Of a DNA stretch of 64,000 nucleotides, positions 63,597 to 64,000 are shown one piece after another. Under the pieces are notes generated by a model that had not been told where the DNA came from, ran no database searches, and worked only from the letters and a program-made list of their open reading frames with translations. Source of the DNA: Pseudobacter sp. (GTDB taxonomy: Bacteria > Bacteroidota > Bacteroidia > Chitinophagales > Chitinophagaceae); contig JAFIGX010000013.1 of NCBI GenBank assembly GCA_017849455.1, positions 1-64,000 of the forward strand. The letters run 5' to 3'. Made by a program: the position numbers and the translations under genes. Position 1 is the stretch's first letter. Each line of letters opens with the position of its first letter.

Positions 63597-63938
63597 TTAT
63601 TGCTGCACAGTGTTGCCGGAGCGGGATTCGCGCTCTGCTTTGGCTTTCAACTCACGATAATGTTGCTCCCGCTGGTCCCACTGGAATCGCTTGTAAAAAA
63701 CAGCCACGAATACCGCGATGATAAATATGGCTGAGACCAGCAGGTAAGGGTTCAGCATGGTATTGGCCACCATATCGGCGCGAACATACCAGTACTTCCC
63801 GGTGATCTGGATCACCACTATCGGTAACGAAAACAGGAGGCCGATTGGTATGCCTACGAGCAGTTGATGCTGCCATTTTTTTTCCCGCTCACGATTCGCT
63901 GCCCAATATTGCATGAATTGTTCCTCTTTTTCAGTCAT
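63597..63938 (-). CDS. Small two-TM membrane protein of unknown function
   Basis: 113 aa. A charged N-terminal segment (KEEQFMQYWAANREREKKW), TM helix 1 (about 27-45: LLVGIPIGLLFSLPIVVIQI), an extracytoplasmic loop with aromatic residues, TM helix 2 (about 66-85: PYLLVSAIFIIAVFVAVFYK) and a basic coiled tail (RELKAKAERESR). No family is recognised. It lies 49 bases before the FKBP gene and probably shares its transcript. Confidence 0.8.
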   Translation of the reverse strand: MTEKEEQFMQYWAANREREKKWQHQLLVGIPIGLLFSLPIVVIQITGKYWYVRADMVANTMLNPYLLVSAIFIIAVFVAVFYKRFQWDQREQHYRELKAKAERESRSGNTVQQ

Positions 63939-64000
63939 GATCGATTTTTAGAGAAATATCATCTGATTTTTTTGATTAATATAACTGCAAAATTACGCTC

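Noticed and set aside
1..64000. CRISPR arrays, tRNA and rRNA genes, prophage, integrase
   Set aside because: None seen on reading. The repeated units found are tandem 7-9-base palindromes, not CRISPR repeats with spacers. tRNA absence rests on reading intergenic gaps by eye.

Overview
The window reads as a chromosome segment of a Bacteroidota member, most likely family Chitinophagaceae (order Chitinophagales). The supporting signs are three ECF-sigma/FecR units (two of them next to SusC/SusD pairs), a type IX secretion (CHU_C/type B) sorting domain, GldF/GldG-like and GldA-like proteins, futalosine-pathway menaquinone synthesis (MqnE), many lipoproteins, and -7 promoter elements of the TAnnTTTG kind. 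I see no tRNA, rRNA, CRISPR array, transposase or prophage. The family call is an inference from gene content, not a phylogeny.

Layout. 1-6 kb: a truncated large T9SS-secreted protein, a Cap15-like (CBASS effector family) membrane protein with no cyclase beside it, a possible small RNA, and a cluster of two ECF sigma factors with one full and one truncated FecR but no TonB receptor. 6-11 kb: MacB/FtsX-type permease, small HTH-like protein, stand-alone asparaginase N-domain, and a GreA/Rnk-like protein that may be membrane-anchored. 10.8-18.2 kb: a TPR-CHAT protease-like surface protein, a PKD/beta-barrel-like protein and a lipoprotein, divergent from an ECF sigma factor and a TPR-containing membrane anti-sigma-like protein. 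18.2-28.8 kb: a small MauE/DoxX membrane protein and a small secreted Cys-containing peptide, both behind structured leaders, facing a sigma-FecR-SusC-TlpA/DUF3738-SusD operon. 29-41.7 kb: mostly housekeeping genes (CBS protein, Hsp20, MutS2 without Smr domain, MsrA, oligopeptide-binding lipoprotein, M1 peptidase, NlpC/P60 hydrolase, DnaE, thioredoxin).

41.7-57.8 kb holds the most unusual locus: ten co-directional genes, sigma, FecR, SusC, SusD, DUF4397 lipoprotein, GldA-like ABC ATPase, then GldFG fusion, MutS-like, MutS-like, GldFG fusion. The eight genes from SusC to the last GldFG are packed with gaps of 6-42 bp. The two GldFG fusions are both 771 aa. The two MutS-like ATPases (429 and 438 aa) lack the mismatch-recognition domain, so a repair role is doubtful. 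58-64 kb: NupC nucleoside transporter, MqnE, LCM-type methyltransferase, L-serine ammonia-lyase, FKBP lipoprotein and a small membrane protein.

A second theme is non-coding. Six intergenic spots carry palindromes or palindrome-like stretches, most of them clearly built from tandem 7-, 8- or 9-base units, with a different unit sequence at most sites. One of them runs into the 3' end of mutS2 and encodes its last residues.
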